DNA of 62,400 nucleotides from a virus, in IMG/VR virus record IMGVR_UViG_3300009071_000009, positions 1-62,400 of that record; one strand, given 5' to 3'. The notes under the pieces are model-generated. The model saw nothing but the letters and a program-made list of their open reading frames with translations, did no database searches and was not told where the DNA came from. The translations under genes were made by a program, and so were the position numbers. Below are positions 20,505-29,574 of this stretch, in pieces (positions within the stretch are counted from its first letter, which is position 1; every line of letters starts with the position of its first letter).

Positions 20505-21250
20505 TGGCATATTTTCGAAATTTTCCTATCATTAACTATCAATTTGGAGATTCAAAAGATCTTACTGCTATGCAAGATCTTACCTCACACGTTGATCTAA
20601 TTGATAGAGTAAGAGATGACGCTACATTCTATGAAATGTATACAATCCTTCCAAAAGAAAGACCTGACTGGTTATCTTTTAAGCTATATGGTGATAATAG
20701 ATTTCACTGGACATTTTATTTACTAAATGACAAGATCCGGCGCCAAGGCTGGCCGTTAGACTATAATGAGGTTGTACAGAAAGCAAAAGAAGATTATCCT
20801 AATGAGACATTCAGGTTTAATGAATTAATGCATGATCAATTTCTTGTAGACACCACGTTTGAAGGATTAACAAGTGGCGCAACTGGAAAAATCTTACGTA
20901 GAAATTTAGACCTAGGGCAAATTACATACGAAAGAACGAGTAGTGCTAGCTTTATAAGCGGTGGTGAAGTAGTCGTCCAAAAAGATGAATTTGGCAATGT
21001 TACGAATAGTGGCAATGGATCATCATTTACAAAAGAATATCTTTCAGCTCATCATTATGAAAATGCTGATAAAGAAACAGTAGACTTTGATCCGTTGATT
21101 GGACCAGGTGTTCTTCTAACAGAAATTACGTATTTGGACAGATACGAACAAACGAATGATGAACTAAAAGAAATCAAAGTGCTAAGACCAAATGTAATCA
21201 ATGACATAGATCAAGCATTCCAAGAAGCATTAACGGGTACTGATGGATGA
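20504..21250 (+). CDS. 53: Baseplate wedge subunit gp53
   Basis: The sequence AYFRNFPIINYQFGD ... DLIDRVRDDATFYEMYTILPKERPDWLSFKLYGDNRFHWTFYLLND matches gp53, which links wedges to one another in T4. Its 248 residues are close to the T4 length (196) plus a C-terminal extension. A central Gly/Ser-rich insert (SASFISGGEV ... GNGSSFTKEYLSAHHY) is present. It is coupled at both ends (TAATG and ATGA) with gp48 and the hub gene. Confidence 0.88.
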   Translation: MAYFRNFPIINYQFGDSKDLTAMQDLTSHVDLIDRVRDDATFYEMYTILPKERPDWLSFKLYGDNRFHWTFYLLNDKIRRQGWPLDYNEVVQKAKEDYPNETFRFNELMHDQFLVDTTFEGLTSGATGKILRRNLDLGQITYERTSSASFISGGEVVVQKDEFGNVTNSGNGSSFTKEYLSAHHYENADKETVDFDPLIGPGVLLTEITYLDRYEQTNDELKEIKVLRPNVINDIDQAFQEALTGTDG

Positions 21251-22563
21251 GTGAAGCAACACCCTTTGACTTTGAAATCATCAGCGCGGTTGTATCTGCA
21301 AATAGAATGTCTTTTGTAGTAGACTTAGCACGAGTCATTTCAGAAATTAACATATTCGAACATGTTGATAAACCATTTTTGACTGGAAATATTCTTTTCA
21401 ATGACAATGCTGGTCTCTATAATGAAGTAAACTGGCAAGGGACAGAAACACTTTCACTTACTATTCGCACTGACCAGTCTGGTGATTTTACTATCAATCG
21501 TGTTTTTCGAATCACAAATGTTAAACAATCAATAAAGTCTAATGACAATAACGAAACATTCTTAATGGAGTTTATTGATGAGTATGCTTGGTTGTCATCA
21601 ACTATTAATGTAAATAAAGCGTACCAAGGTAAGTGTAAAGATATAGTCACTAACATTATAAGTGATAATCTTGGCATAGAAGTTATGAGCCAAAATAAAC
21701 CTGATGCATATAAAGACATGCGAGTTTTGATTCCTAATATGTCTCCGCTTCAAGCAGCAATGTGGATAAAGGATAGAGCACGTGATGTGTATGGATCACC
21801 ATATTTTCTTTATGCATCTATTGCAGATGAAAGATTACGATATATCGACTTAGAGACAATCCTTTCTCTTGGACCACTTAATGAAGGTAGAGACTACATT
21901 TCTGCTCAGCCATTTGGTGCACAGAGTCCTAAAATGGATGTCGAGGATCAATGCTTTATCATACAAACTTATAGACAGCCTGAATCTGAAAACATGCTTA
22001 GGTTATCAAATGAAGGATACATTGGCGCTGACTGGGAATTTGTAGATCCCATCAAAGCTAATTCACATAAAATCAAACACGACATCTCATCTACATTTAG
22101 CAGTATGGTGGCAAGAGGCGTGTTTCCATCAACACAAAATGTACCAGTGTATGATGGAGAAGAGAAGATGCATCAAAAGAGTTCAAGACATATAACTCAA
22201 ATGGCTAGTAGTAGAACATACACTGATTATAAATCAGTAAGTAATATTTATGAGGCTGAAGAAGCAACTTACCATAAAGAAAAGATCCAGTCAAAGGCTT
22301 TAAGAAATTTCCTTTTAAAAAGTCCACTTGACATAAACGTCCCAGGTAAAAATTTCTTTTTAAGAAGAAACAACATGACAATTGGAAATACGATAAATGT
22401 AATGTTTCAAGTAAATGACGATACCGATGGTGGTAACGTTGTAGACTACAAAAGATCAGGACAATACATGGTGTATTCAGCAAGACACGTGTTCACGGCA
22501 AATAGATACACTGTAAACTTAACTTGTGCTAAATTAGCTACAGGTTCCAAACGTGGAGTATAG
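21247..22563 (+). CDS. Baseplate hub protein, gp27-like
   Basis: The protein has 438 residues. It starts with FDFEIISAVVSANRMSFVVDLARVISEINIFEHVDKPFLTGNILFNDNAG, then TLSLTIRT and a central PLQAAMWIKDRARDVYGSPYFLYASI. These resemble the late-control D/gp27 tube-like hub fold. It lies between gp53 and the OB-fold/lysozyme spike gene, the expected hub position, and would form the trimeric ring holding the spike. The family name is inferred from position and motif style. Confidence 0.75.
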   Translation: MSEATPFDFEIISAVVSANRMSFVVDLARVISEINIFEHVDKPFLTGNILFNDNAGLYNEVNWQGTETLSLTIRTDQSGDFTINRVFRITNVKQSIKSNDNNETFLMEFIDEYAWLSSTINVNKAYQGKCKDIVTNIISDNLGIEVMSQNKPDAYKDMRVLIPNMSPLQAAMWIKDRARDVYGSPYFLYASIADERLRYIDLETILSLGPLNEGRDYISAQPFGAQSPKMDVEDQCFIIQTYRQPESENMLRLSNEGYIGADWEFVDPIKANSHKIKHDISSTFSSMVARGVFPSTQNVPVYDGEEKMHQKSSRHITQMASSRTYTDYKSVSNIYEAEEATYHKEKIQSKALRNFLLKSPLDINVPGKNFFLRRNNMTIGNTINVMFQVNDDTDGGNVVDYKRSGQYMVYSARHVFTANRYTVNLTCAKLATGSKRGV

Positions 22564-22565
22564 CT

Positions 22566-23498
22566 ATGAGTTTGTTGGATGATAGAATTCCTAAAGTTAT
22601 AGAAAATCATCACTATGGTGATGAAACAAGATGGTGGCTAGGAAAGTGTGTAAATAATCAAGATCCAGACAAATTAGGAAGAGTCCAAGTTAGAATTTTT
22701 GGCATACACTCTGGAAATCAGGCTGACATGCCTGCAGCAGTGTTACCTTGGGCACAATGTCTAACTCCAAGCACAGAAGGTGGAGTATCTGGAAAAGGAA
22801 GATATTCTAAAATATTGCCAGGATCTGAAGTGTTTGGAATAATGCTTGATGGTAAAAATTCACAGTGTCCACTTGTACTAGGTACATTACATTACAAAGA
22901 AAATGGCTCAGGTATCGTACCAAGACACACAAACGCCGGGCGGCAAGATAGAGTCTACGATCCAAGAGGTCCACATCAAATACCAGGCTACGATAGTGGT
23001 GTACCAAATGGAGAAATAGATACTGCGCTATCAGGCGGCACAAATGCTGAAAAGATTTTCAACTTCTTCACAGCCCAAGGATATCAGCCGAATCAGGCTG
23101 CAGCCTTTGTAGGAAATTTCTATGCTGAATCAAGCTTAGATCCAAAGGCTCTAAATCCTAATGACAAAGGAAAGCCTGCGTTTGGATTAGCTCAATGGAG
23201 AGGCACACGTTATGATGACCTAATGACATATTCTGAGACTGTTGGCCTTCCTCACGACTCACTTACGACTCAACTTAATTTTGTCATGCATGAATTAAGT
23301 ACAAGTGAAACATTAGCCAATGGAAAATTACAATCGAGTGGATCAGTCACTGATGCTACGACTATAGTAAGTAGATATTATGAAAGACCTGAATTTACAT
23401 TAACGAATGGCGTATATAATAGTCCAAGCTTACCTACTCGTCAAAATGTGGCAATGGATGCGTACAATAGATTTGCGTCGAATGGAGCCAACCAATGA
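22566..23498 (+). CDS. 5: Baseplate spike protein: gp5 OB fold plus tail lysozyme
   Basis: Residues 15-115 form the gp5 N-terminal OB fold (WWLGKCVNNQDPDKLGRVQVRIFGIHSG, LPWAQCLTP, PGSEVFGIMLDG, CPLVLGTLHYK). Residues 155-300 are a Phage_lysozyme2-like domain (AAAFVGNFYAESSLDPKALNP ... AFGLAQW, probable catalytic Glu188) that would cut glycan strands during penetration. T4 gp5 has these two parts plus the beta-helix needle in one chain. Here the needle is a separate gene (25063). The stop overlaps the amidase start by 4 bases. Confidence 0.85.
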   Translation: MSLLDDRIPKVIENHHYGDETRWWLGKCVNNQDPDKLGRVQVRIFGIHSGNQADMPAAVLPWAQCLTPSTEGGVSGKGRYSKILPGSEVFGIMLDGKNSQCPLVLGTLHYKENGSGIVPRHTNAGRQDRVYDPRGPHQIPGYDSGVPNGEIDTALSGGTNAEKIFNFFTAQGYQPNQAAAFVGNFYAESSLDPKALNPNDKGKPAFGLAQWRGTRYDDLMTYSETVGLPHDSLTTQLNFVMHELSTSETLANGKLQSSGSVTDATTIVSRYYERPEFTLTNGVYNSPSLPTRQNVAMDAYNRFASNGANQ

Positions 23499-25054
23499 GT
23501 GTAAACGTACAAATTTCTCTTCCATCACTGAATGAGATTCTTGGAAATATTCCAGCATTTTCACAGTTATTAAAAGTACAGAGTGAAATACAAAATTTCG
23601 CATTTCAATTTAGTTCTGCATCGCCAGAGGGGACAACGTTAGGTAGATCAAGAACTACCATCAACGGCCTAGAATCTCTTACCTCAAACGTAGACTTAAC
23701 AAGCACAGGATTAACTTTCAATCAAGCGGCTGAAGCTAATGTTGGAGTGGTGCGAGTGCGAGCAACGGTGCCAGGATATTCAAATATCCTAACCAACACA
23801 CAAAACTCTTCTGCTGACTTACGATTAGTAACCGGAAGAACATCTCTTCCAACATCATTCGAACCGAATGAAATCATTATTGCAAACTCTGCAAGATCAA
23901 TAAAATCAAATGTCTCTAACATTACAGGCAAAACGCCTAATTACAATAAGGTCATTGCAGCTACCATAGATCCACAATACAGTTCAACTGCACCAGCTGC
24001 ATACAATGCAGTTGACACTTCAACCGGCGATCTTACTCAAATTCTAAATCAGACTGCTACATCTGTAGGTGGCCTTTCAGCAACCATAAACACATCGCTT
24101 GGTGATATATCTCTTACATATGGTAAGCTCGATAACGCTGCGTTGCAGGTCGATAACTATATCGAAAAAGAAATCCGTTCACTTACCAGTAATACGATAC
24201 CAGATGAAGATGTCAAACTTGCCTTAGAGGAAATTGCAGACGGCAGGCCAGAAGTTGCAGTTCAAATTATGCAGCCTTACTCTACAGTTGAATTTTCAAA
24301 GCTTGAAGAAGACGTTCATTCTATTCCAGCATCTCCAACCAGTCAAATCGGTACTCCACGTGGTACACAAACTATCGTAACTGGATCCGGACTAGGTACA
24401 TCAACGTATTCACCAAAAGTCATTGGTGCAGAAACCGCAGGATGGAAAGGCCGATCTACACCAGTCAACTGGCCAGGATTCAACCAAGTCAATTCAACCG
24501 AAGAATTGATTGCAGAATTTCTTCAATGCAAAAGGCCGATCACAGAGTTCGTTCTTCATTGGACAGCTCATTACCTTGATTCACACGGAGTAGGAGCTTC
24601 TCATGTTCATCGAGACATGATTAGTCGAACAGACATTAAGTTTGCGGGATTAGGATATCACTACATTATCAAGAGAGATGGTACGATCGAAAGAGGTCGA
24701 CCACTCGGACTTGCTGGAGCTCATGCTGTGAGAGGTGGACATAATAAGTATTCAATAGGAATATCTTTCGTCGCAGGATACAATTGTACGAGTGGTACAC
24801 CGAATCCGAATCAATACGTAAGTGCAGCATCAATTACTAGTCTTCAATTTACGGCATTTGATAACTGGTGCAAAGCATTCTATCAAGTATTTCCAGCGGG
24901 TCAAGGATTTGGTCATAATGACACTGATCCGAGTCGAAAGGTCGATCCAGGATTCAATGTACCCGAATATTTAGATACAAAATTCGGCAAAAGAAACGTG
25001 ATTGCTGCGGCACAGGGCCCTCTCTCACCGAGTCAACTGACAGCAATAGTATAG
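23495..25054 (+). CDS. Virion-associated N-acetylmuramoyl-L-alanine amidase
   Basis: Residues 345-505 form an Amidase_2/PGRP domain. LHWTAHYLD gives His355, GYHYIIKRDGTIERGRPL the core strand, GFGHNDTDP His474, and RKVDPG Asp484 as third ligand. It would cleave the amide between N-acetylmuramic acid and the peptide stem. Residues 1-330 are a Thr/Ser-rich, beta-like region of unknown fold that may attach it to the spike. It sits between the spike lysozyme and the needle genes, so two different peptidoglycan hydrolases are next to each other. Confidence 0.8.
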   Translation: MSVNVQISLPSLNEILGNIPAFSQLLKVQSEIQNFAFQFSSASPEGTTLGRSRTTINGLESLTSNVDLTSTGLTFNQAAEANVGVVRVRATVPGYSNILTNTQNSSADLRLVTGRTSLPTSFEPNEIIIANSARSIKSNVSNITGKTPNYNKVIAATIDPQYSSTAPAAYNAVDTSTGDLTQILNQTATSVGGLSATINTSLGDISLTYGKLDNAALQVDNYIEKEIRSLTSNTIPDEDVKLALEEIADGRPEVAVQIMQPYSTVEFSKLEEDVHSIPASPTSQIGTPRGTQTIVTGSGLGTSTYSPKVIGAETAGWKGRSTPVNWPGFNQVNSTEELIAEFLQCKRPITEFVLHWTAHYLDSHGVGASHVHRDMISRTDIKFAGLGYHYIIKRDGTIERGRPLGLAGAHAVRGGHNKYSIGISFVAGYNCTSGTPNPNQYVSAASITSLQFTAFDNWCKAFYQVFPAGQGFGHNDTDPSRKVDPGFNVPEYLDTKFGKRNVIAAAQGPLSPSQLTAIV

Positions 25055-25062
25055 GATAGAAG

Positions 25063-27102
25063 ATGACAACCGAAAAAGATGACTTACAAGACAGAATTGC
25101 TGCTCAGGGGCAGGGAAGAGTCAACTCAGATGGCCGAACACAAGATGCTTGGGGAGATGTAAGCGGTATATATCCTCAATATGGACCAAACGAGCCAGGT
25201 GTCAACCGCGCTGCTCGAGGCGAGAAAATCAATAATCTAGACGTCAAAACCACTGTTCCAAACGTCGAGCATAATATCATGCAAGACACCGCAACAGTAT
25301 ATCCAAAGTCAGATATCAACGAATCAGAAACCGGACACGTTATCGAAATTAATGATACACCCGGGGGCGAAAGAATTCTCATACATCATAACACTGGTGC
25401 AGGGTTCGATATTCGACCAGATGGTACGATTGTTATCAATTCAAAGAACAACAACGTCGAGTCAACAGACGGAAACAAGTATATGGCAATCGGCGGAGAT
25501 GGCAAAATCACAGTCTTCGGCAACCTCGATCTCGATGTACGGGGTGATATGAATCTCAAGGTTGGAGGAAATCTCAACTGGAGAGTCGGCGGAACAGTTG
25601 TTGGAAACGTCGTTGGCTCACTCGTTACTCGCATATCAGGATCAGTACGAAGAGTCATCACCGGAGATCTTCAAGATCAAGTTCTGGGTAATACCTTCAG
25701 TCTTGGCCTAGGCGGCTTCACTCAATATGTCAAAGGAAATTTCAAATCAGCAGTGCATGGTTCAACCTCACTCTTTTCAAAAATCTCTACAAGAATCTCA
25801 TCAGAAAATGAACTCGACATTGCATCAAACAATATCAATATCGGTGCAAGAGATCTAACCGCAATCGCCGATAAAGGAACCATCGGCGGCCAGAACGTTA
25901 TCATGTACAATTACAACATGCATACCGAAAAGTCAGTATGGGCAGAAACCATGTCAGCAGAAACATTTCATGGAGATTTATCGGGTAAAGCTAAACTAGC
26001 AGCATCGTCAGAACACCAATCATATAGCGATCCAGATGGAGGAGGAGGTGTTGGCTCACGAGGTTCTATTACAGAAACGGCTCTCGATGAAAAGGCTACA
26101 GTACTTCCAACTGGTGCACTCATGAACGATTTTCTTGATAATACAGAAGCTGGTATCACAAAAATCAATATCGATCCAGATGGAACAATAGCACAAGGTA
26201 TCGATCATACACAACACACAGGAAACGTTACGGATAGACTACTTACAAAGGAAGAAGTCAGAGCAAGACTACGGAATCCAAGCCATCTCGCTAATACAGC
26301 ATTCTATACTAGTCAAATAGCTGCAGGTAACCTCGCAAGTAATTTTGCCAACTCATCTCCTTCGTCCATAGGGAGAGTCATCGCCACCACTGACAACACC
26401 TATACCGGTGAAAACATTATAGGCCGGTTTCCAGATGATGGATTCCGTGGTACCACCTTCCGTCAGACTGAATCATCAGGCCAATCTCGTAATCTTACGA
26501 TACTGGTAGAAGGAAGGTTTAACCCTAACCGTTGGACCTCTATTGCAGCGAATACACCACTCTCGAATAAGATTACTCTGGCTAGGTTCCTTGGTGGGGC
26601 TGGAGATCCAGCGAATATAAACCACATTACAGACCTCGAAGAACGAAGACAGATCCTTCGTAACCTATTACCCCATACAGGATTTATTAATCTATTCAAC
26701 ACCTTAAAGAGTACAGCAGGACACAATCTCGTTATTACTGAGGGCCTATACAGACCTAGTCAGACTGAGACTATAGACACTGATTCTATATTAGATCTAA
26801 GGCAAACCGGTAGAGCAGTAGCATATGAAGTCCATAACAATACAACTGGATCTTTATCACCAGAGAAATTATTTGATTTTGCTCGATTAGTAAAGAATGC
26901 AAGTCAGTTTGAAGAACTCTCGCTAAGGTATGATACATTCGATCCGAACGGAGCTCAGCATGTTTCTCTGGTAATAACGACTCCTAATATACCGAGTAAT
27001 TTAACAGCAAAGTTCGAACAGAAATTATCTACATATTATAACGAAGCTCTACAGTCAGCCACATCGTTAGTCGAAATGACACCGGCAGGAAGGCCCTTTT
27101 AA
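25063..27102 (+). CDS. Spike beta-helix (gp5 C-terminal type) with M15-peptidase-like C-terminus
   Basis: Residues 85-290 contain DTPGGERILIHHNTGAGFDIRPDGTI followed by short VxGNxxxxVxG repeats (RGDMNLKVGGNLNWRVGG). This is the VgrG/gp5 triple beta-helix style of a membrane-puncturing needle. Residues 545-650 look like a D,D-carboxypeptidase M15 fold (EGLYRPSQ, TGRAVAYEV, QHVSL). Two of the three zinc ligands appear replaced: Arg580 and Ala587 at the usual His and Asp positions, with His633 kept. It may therefore be structural rather than catalytic. Base composition is richer in G+C than neighbouring genes. Confidence 0.75.
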   Translation: MTTEKDDLQDRIAAQGQGRVNSDGRTQDAWGDVSGIYPQYGPNEPGVNRAARGEKINNLDVKTTVPNVEHNIMQDTATVYPKSDINESETGHVIEINDTPGGERILIHHNTGAGFDIRPDGTIVINSKNNNVESTDGNKYMAIGGDGKITVFGNLDLDVRGDMNLKVGGNLNWRVGGTVVGNVVGSLVTRISGSVRRVITGDLQDQVLGNTFSLGLGGFTQYVKGNFKSAVHGSTSLFSKISTRISSENELDIASNNINIGARDLTAIADKGTIGGQNVIMYNYNMHTEKSVWAETMSAETFHGDLSGKAKLAASSEHQSYSDPDGGGGVGSRGSITETALDEKATVLPTGALMNDFLDNTEAGITKINIDPDGTIAQGIDHTQHTGNVTDRLLTKEEVRARLRNPSHLANTAFYTSQIAAGNLASNFANSSPSSIGRVIATTDNTYTGENIIGRFPDDGFRGTTFRQTESSGQSRNLTILVEGRFNPNRWTSIAANTPLSNKITLARFLGGAGDPANINHITDLEERRQILRNLLPHTGFINLFNTLKSTAGHNLVITEGLYRPSQTETIDTDSILDLRQTGRAVAYEVHNNTTGSLSPEKLFDFARLVKNASQFEELSLRYDTFDPNGAQHVSLVITTPNIPSNLTAKFEQKLSTYYNEALQSATSLVEMTPAGRPF

Positions 27103-27232
27103 ATGACAGGAAAAAGCCATATACCCTGCCGAAGGCCATACTAACGAGGTTGTCTGTCCATAGAAAAAAGTTCAGTAGATTCACTCAGATTTTTTTTTCT
27201 CACGAGTAAATGATACTCTCAGGGTTTTATGG

Positions 27233-27240
27233 TATAAATA
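27233..27240 (+). promoter_or_regulatory. T4-type late promoter for gp25 operon
   Basis: TATAAATA 27 bases before the gp25 ATG. It sits in the 164-base gap 27103-27266, which otherwise holds a nine-T run but no hairpin or gene that I can support. Confidence 0.8.
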
Positions 27241-27266
27241 GACAATAACCAGACAAGGAAACACCA

Positions 27267-27710
27267 ATGGCAAGAAGATCGTTCGCAGTAGAGGATGGAA
27301 GTTTAAATACTCCAGCTATTGTTACGAGTAGAGTCCGAGCTTATACGGATATTGATCTACTCTTTCGAGCCAAGGGGAACGGAGATCTATATAAGAAGAA
27401 TGATGCTGCCGCAGTAAAGCAGGCAGTCAAGAATCTAATACAGACTAACTTCCATGAGAAGCCGTTTGCTCCTTACTTTGGTGCAAATCTGAGAAACATG
27501 CTTTTTGAGTTAGCAAGCAATGATGTAGACTATATCGTAAAAGAAGATATAAAGGCTGCCATTGCGAATTATGAACCAAGAGCAGAAGTAATAGAAGTAG
27601 ATGTCATTGCTCGACCTGATAATAATAGTATCGGAGTAACGTTGACTTTTAGAGTAAAGAATACGGACGAGAATGTCGTTTTAGAAACATCAATATCAAG
27701 GTTAAGATAA
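27267..27710 (+). CDS. 25: Baseplate wedge protein gp25 (lysozyme-like name, structural)
   Basis: The 147-residue protein has the gp25 signature. VRAYTDIDLLFRAKGNGDLYKKNDAAAVKQAVKNLIQTN precedes EKPFAPYFGANLRNMLFE and the C-terminal strands VIARPDNNSIGVTLTFRVKN. It is the conserved sheath-nucleating wedge component found in all contractile machines, with the EPR-like segment YEPRAEVIEVDV. Late promoter and AAGGAAA precede it; gp6 follows after one base. Confidence 0.92.
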   Translation: MARRSFAVEDGSLNTPAIVTSRVRAYTDIDLLFRAKGNGDLYKKNDAAAVKQAVKNLIQTNFHEKPFAPYFGANLRNMLFELASNDVDYIVKEDIKAAIANYEPRAEVIEVDVIARPDNNSIGVTLTFRVKNTDENVVLETSISRLR

Positions 27711-27711
27711 T

Positions 27712-29574
27712 ATGGCAACAACAGTTAGAAGCACAGCACTTGATTTCGATAGAATAAAGACAGCGCTGGCGAAAGATCTCTCCGCGAGTAACGAGTTTCC
27801 GGATTTTGATTTTGAGGCAAGTGGTATCAGTAACATACTGGATGTCCTTGCGTATAATACTCATTTGAATGGTCTGATCGCAAACTTTGCTACAAATGAG
27901 AGTTTCATGCGCACTGCGCAACTCCGGTCTTCAATTGTATCAAGAGCAGAAGAACTTGGTTTAAATATTCGCAGTAATACAGCATCCTCTGCAGTACTCC
28001 GTATATCCGTTAACCTATCGACTCTACCAGTTCTACCAACAACAATTAAACTACCACAATATACAGAATACACAGCGACACTTGATGGAGTGACATATTC
28101 CTTCTATACTCTTGAGGATTACACCGCAGAGAATAACGGAGCAGGAATCTATACCTTCGAAGTCGACTACGGAAATGGCGTGGGAGATGATACTGACTAT
28201 CAGATACCTGTTTATCAGGGTGATATTAAAACAAAGAATTTCTATGTAGGCACAACAGACGATTATCAAGTATATGTTATTCCTGATACTCAACTCGATA
28301 CTTCAAGTGCAAGAGTATTCGTCTATGATACTCCGACCTCAAATTCTTATGAAGAATATACAAGTATTACAAAAGCAATTACCGTGAATTCGAGCTCGAC
28401 TTATTACGACCTCCGCGAGGCGCCTAACGGCGCCTATGAACTTACCTTCGGAGATGGACAGACCTACGGTAAAGCACCAACTCCAGGATCAAAGATAGTC
28501 GTGACATATCTTAGACCAGATGGAGAAAATGCAAATGGGAGCGCAGACTTCTTTCCACAGAACAATTTAACTTATTCAGGCGTTTCATTTCCGCAAGGTG
28601 TAACGACATTCAGTAACTCAACTGGTGGGAAAAATAAACAAACAATCGATCAGATACGTCAAACGGCTCCAATCGCGTTCGCATCTCAACAAAGACTCGT
28701 AACACCAGAGGATTATCAAGCTCAGATCTTATCAAACTTTTCTCAAGTTGATGCAGTCGCAGCATGGGGTGGACAAGATAATATACCTATCGATTATGGA
28801 AAGGTTTATATTAGTCTTCAGTTTGATGATGGAACTGATACAAATACACAGACTCGAGTGAAAGCAAAGATCGTATCTGATTTAACAGATAAATTATCAG
28901 TAACGTCAATTACACCAAAGTTTGTTGATCCAGTGAACGTTTATCTTGAATGTACTGTTGATTTTAATTACGATCCAGACTTGACAGGACTCACGGCTGG
29001 TAACATGGCTACAAAGGTAGAAAACATTGTTACTAATTACTTTAATTCAATTGATGGGTTTGAAAAAACATTCCGTCGATCAAACATGTTAACTACAATT
29101 GATGAAAATGAAGATGCAATTCTTTCTTCAAAGTCTGATGTGAAGATGAGAATGAGATTTGAACCTGAGTTTGGATCTACTTCAACCTTTGCATATACTA
29201 TTAACTTCCCTGTTCCATTAGCAGAATTTGATGATGTCAATTATGTCATTCGAACAACAAACTTTGAGATCACAGGGGCAACAGCATATATCCGTAATAA
29301 ACTCAATAGTACACAATTAGAACTGGTGAATGCAATAACAAGCGAAGTTATCACTTCAAATGTTGGAGCATACTATCCTACAAAGGGTGAGGTTTGGATT
29401 TCAGAAATTACACCATTGAGTTCTTCTTCAGGCGCGAATTATATTGAAATAAGAGCAACTCCAAATAACCAATCAGTAATTAAACCATTGCGTAATTATA
29501 TTATTAAACTTGACAACACTCGTCTTGTTGTAAATGCGTTAAGAGATGATAAGAATACGAAAGTAACACTCTAA
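27712..29574 (+). CDS. 6: Baseplate wedge subunit gp6
   Basis: The 620-residue protein starts with TALDFDRIKTALAKDLSASNEFPDFDFEASGISNILDVLAYNTHLNG. It continues with ANFATNESFMRTAQLRSSIVSRAEELG and LVTPEDYQAQILSNF, hallmarks of gp6, the dimeric scaffold ring of the wedge (J-like fold). It is close to the T4 length (660). The 5' two thirds share the G+C-rich codon style of the spike genes, while the last third returns to the AT-rich style, suggesting a mosaic boundary near 28.6-28.9 kb. The stop overlaps the next start. Confidence 0.92.
   Translation: MATTVRSTALDFDRIKTALAKDLSASNEFPDFDFEASGISNILDVLAYNTHLNGLIANFATNESFMRTAQLRSSIVSRAEELGLNIRSNTASSAVLRISVNLSTLPVLPTTIKLPQYTEYTATLDGVTYSFYTLEDYTAENNGAGIYTFEVDYGNGVGDDTDYQIPVYQGDIKTKNFYVGTTDDYQVYVIPDTQLDTSSARVFVYDTPTSNSYEEYTSITKAITVNSSSTYYDLREAPNGAYELTFGDGQTYGKAPTPGSKIVVTYLRPDGENANGSADFFPQNNLTYSGVSFPQGVTTFSNSTGGKNKQTIDQIRQTAPIAFASQQRLVTPEDYQAQILSNFSQVDAVAAWGGQDNIPIDYGKVYISLQFDDGTDTNTQTRVKAKIVSDLTDKLSVTSITPKFVDPVNVYLECTVDFNYDPDLTGLTAGNMATKVENIVTNYFNSIDGFEKTFRRSNMLTTIDENEDAILSSKSDVKMRMRFEPEFGSTSTFAYTINFPVPLAEFDDVNYVIRTTNFEITGATAYIRNKLNSTQLELVNAITSEVITSNVGAYYPTKGEVWISEITPLSSSSGANYIEIRATPNNQSVIKPLRNYIIKLDNTRLVVNALRDDKNTKVTL

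Noticed and set aside
27185-27200. Nine-T run after the spike gene as an intrinsic terminator
   Set aside because: I could not find a stable hairpin directly upstream of it.
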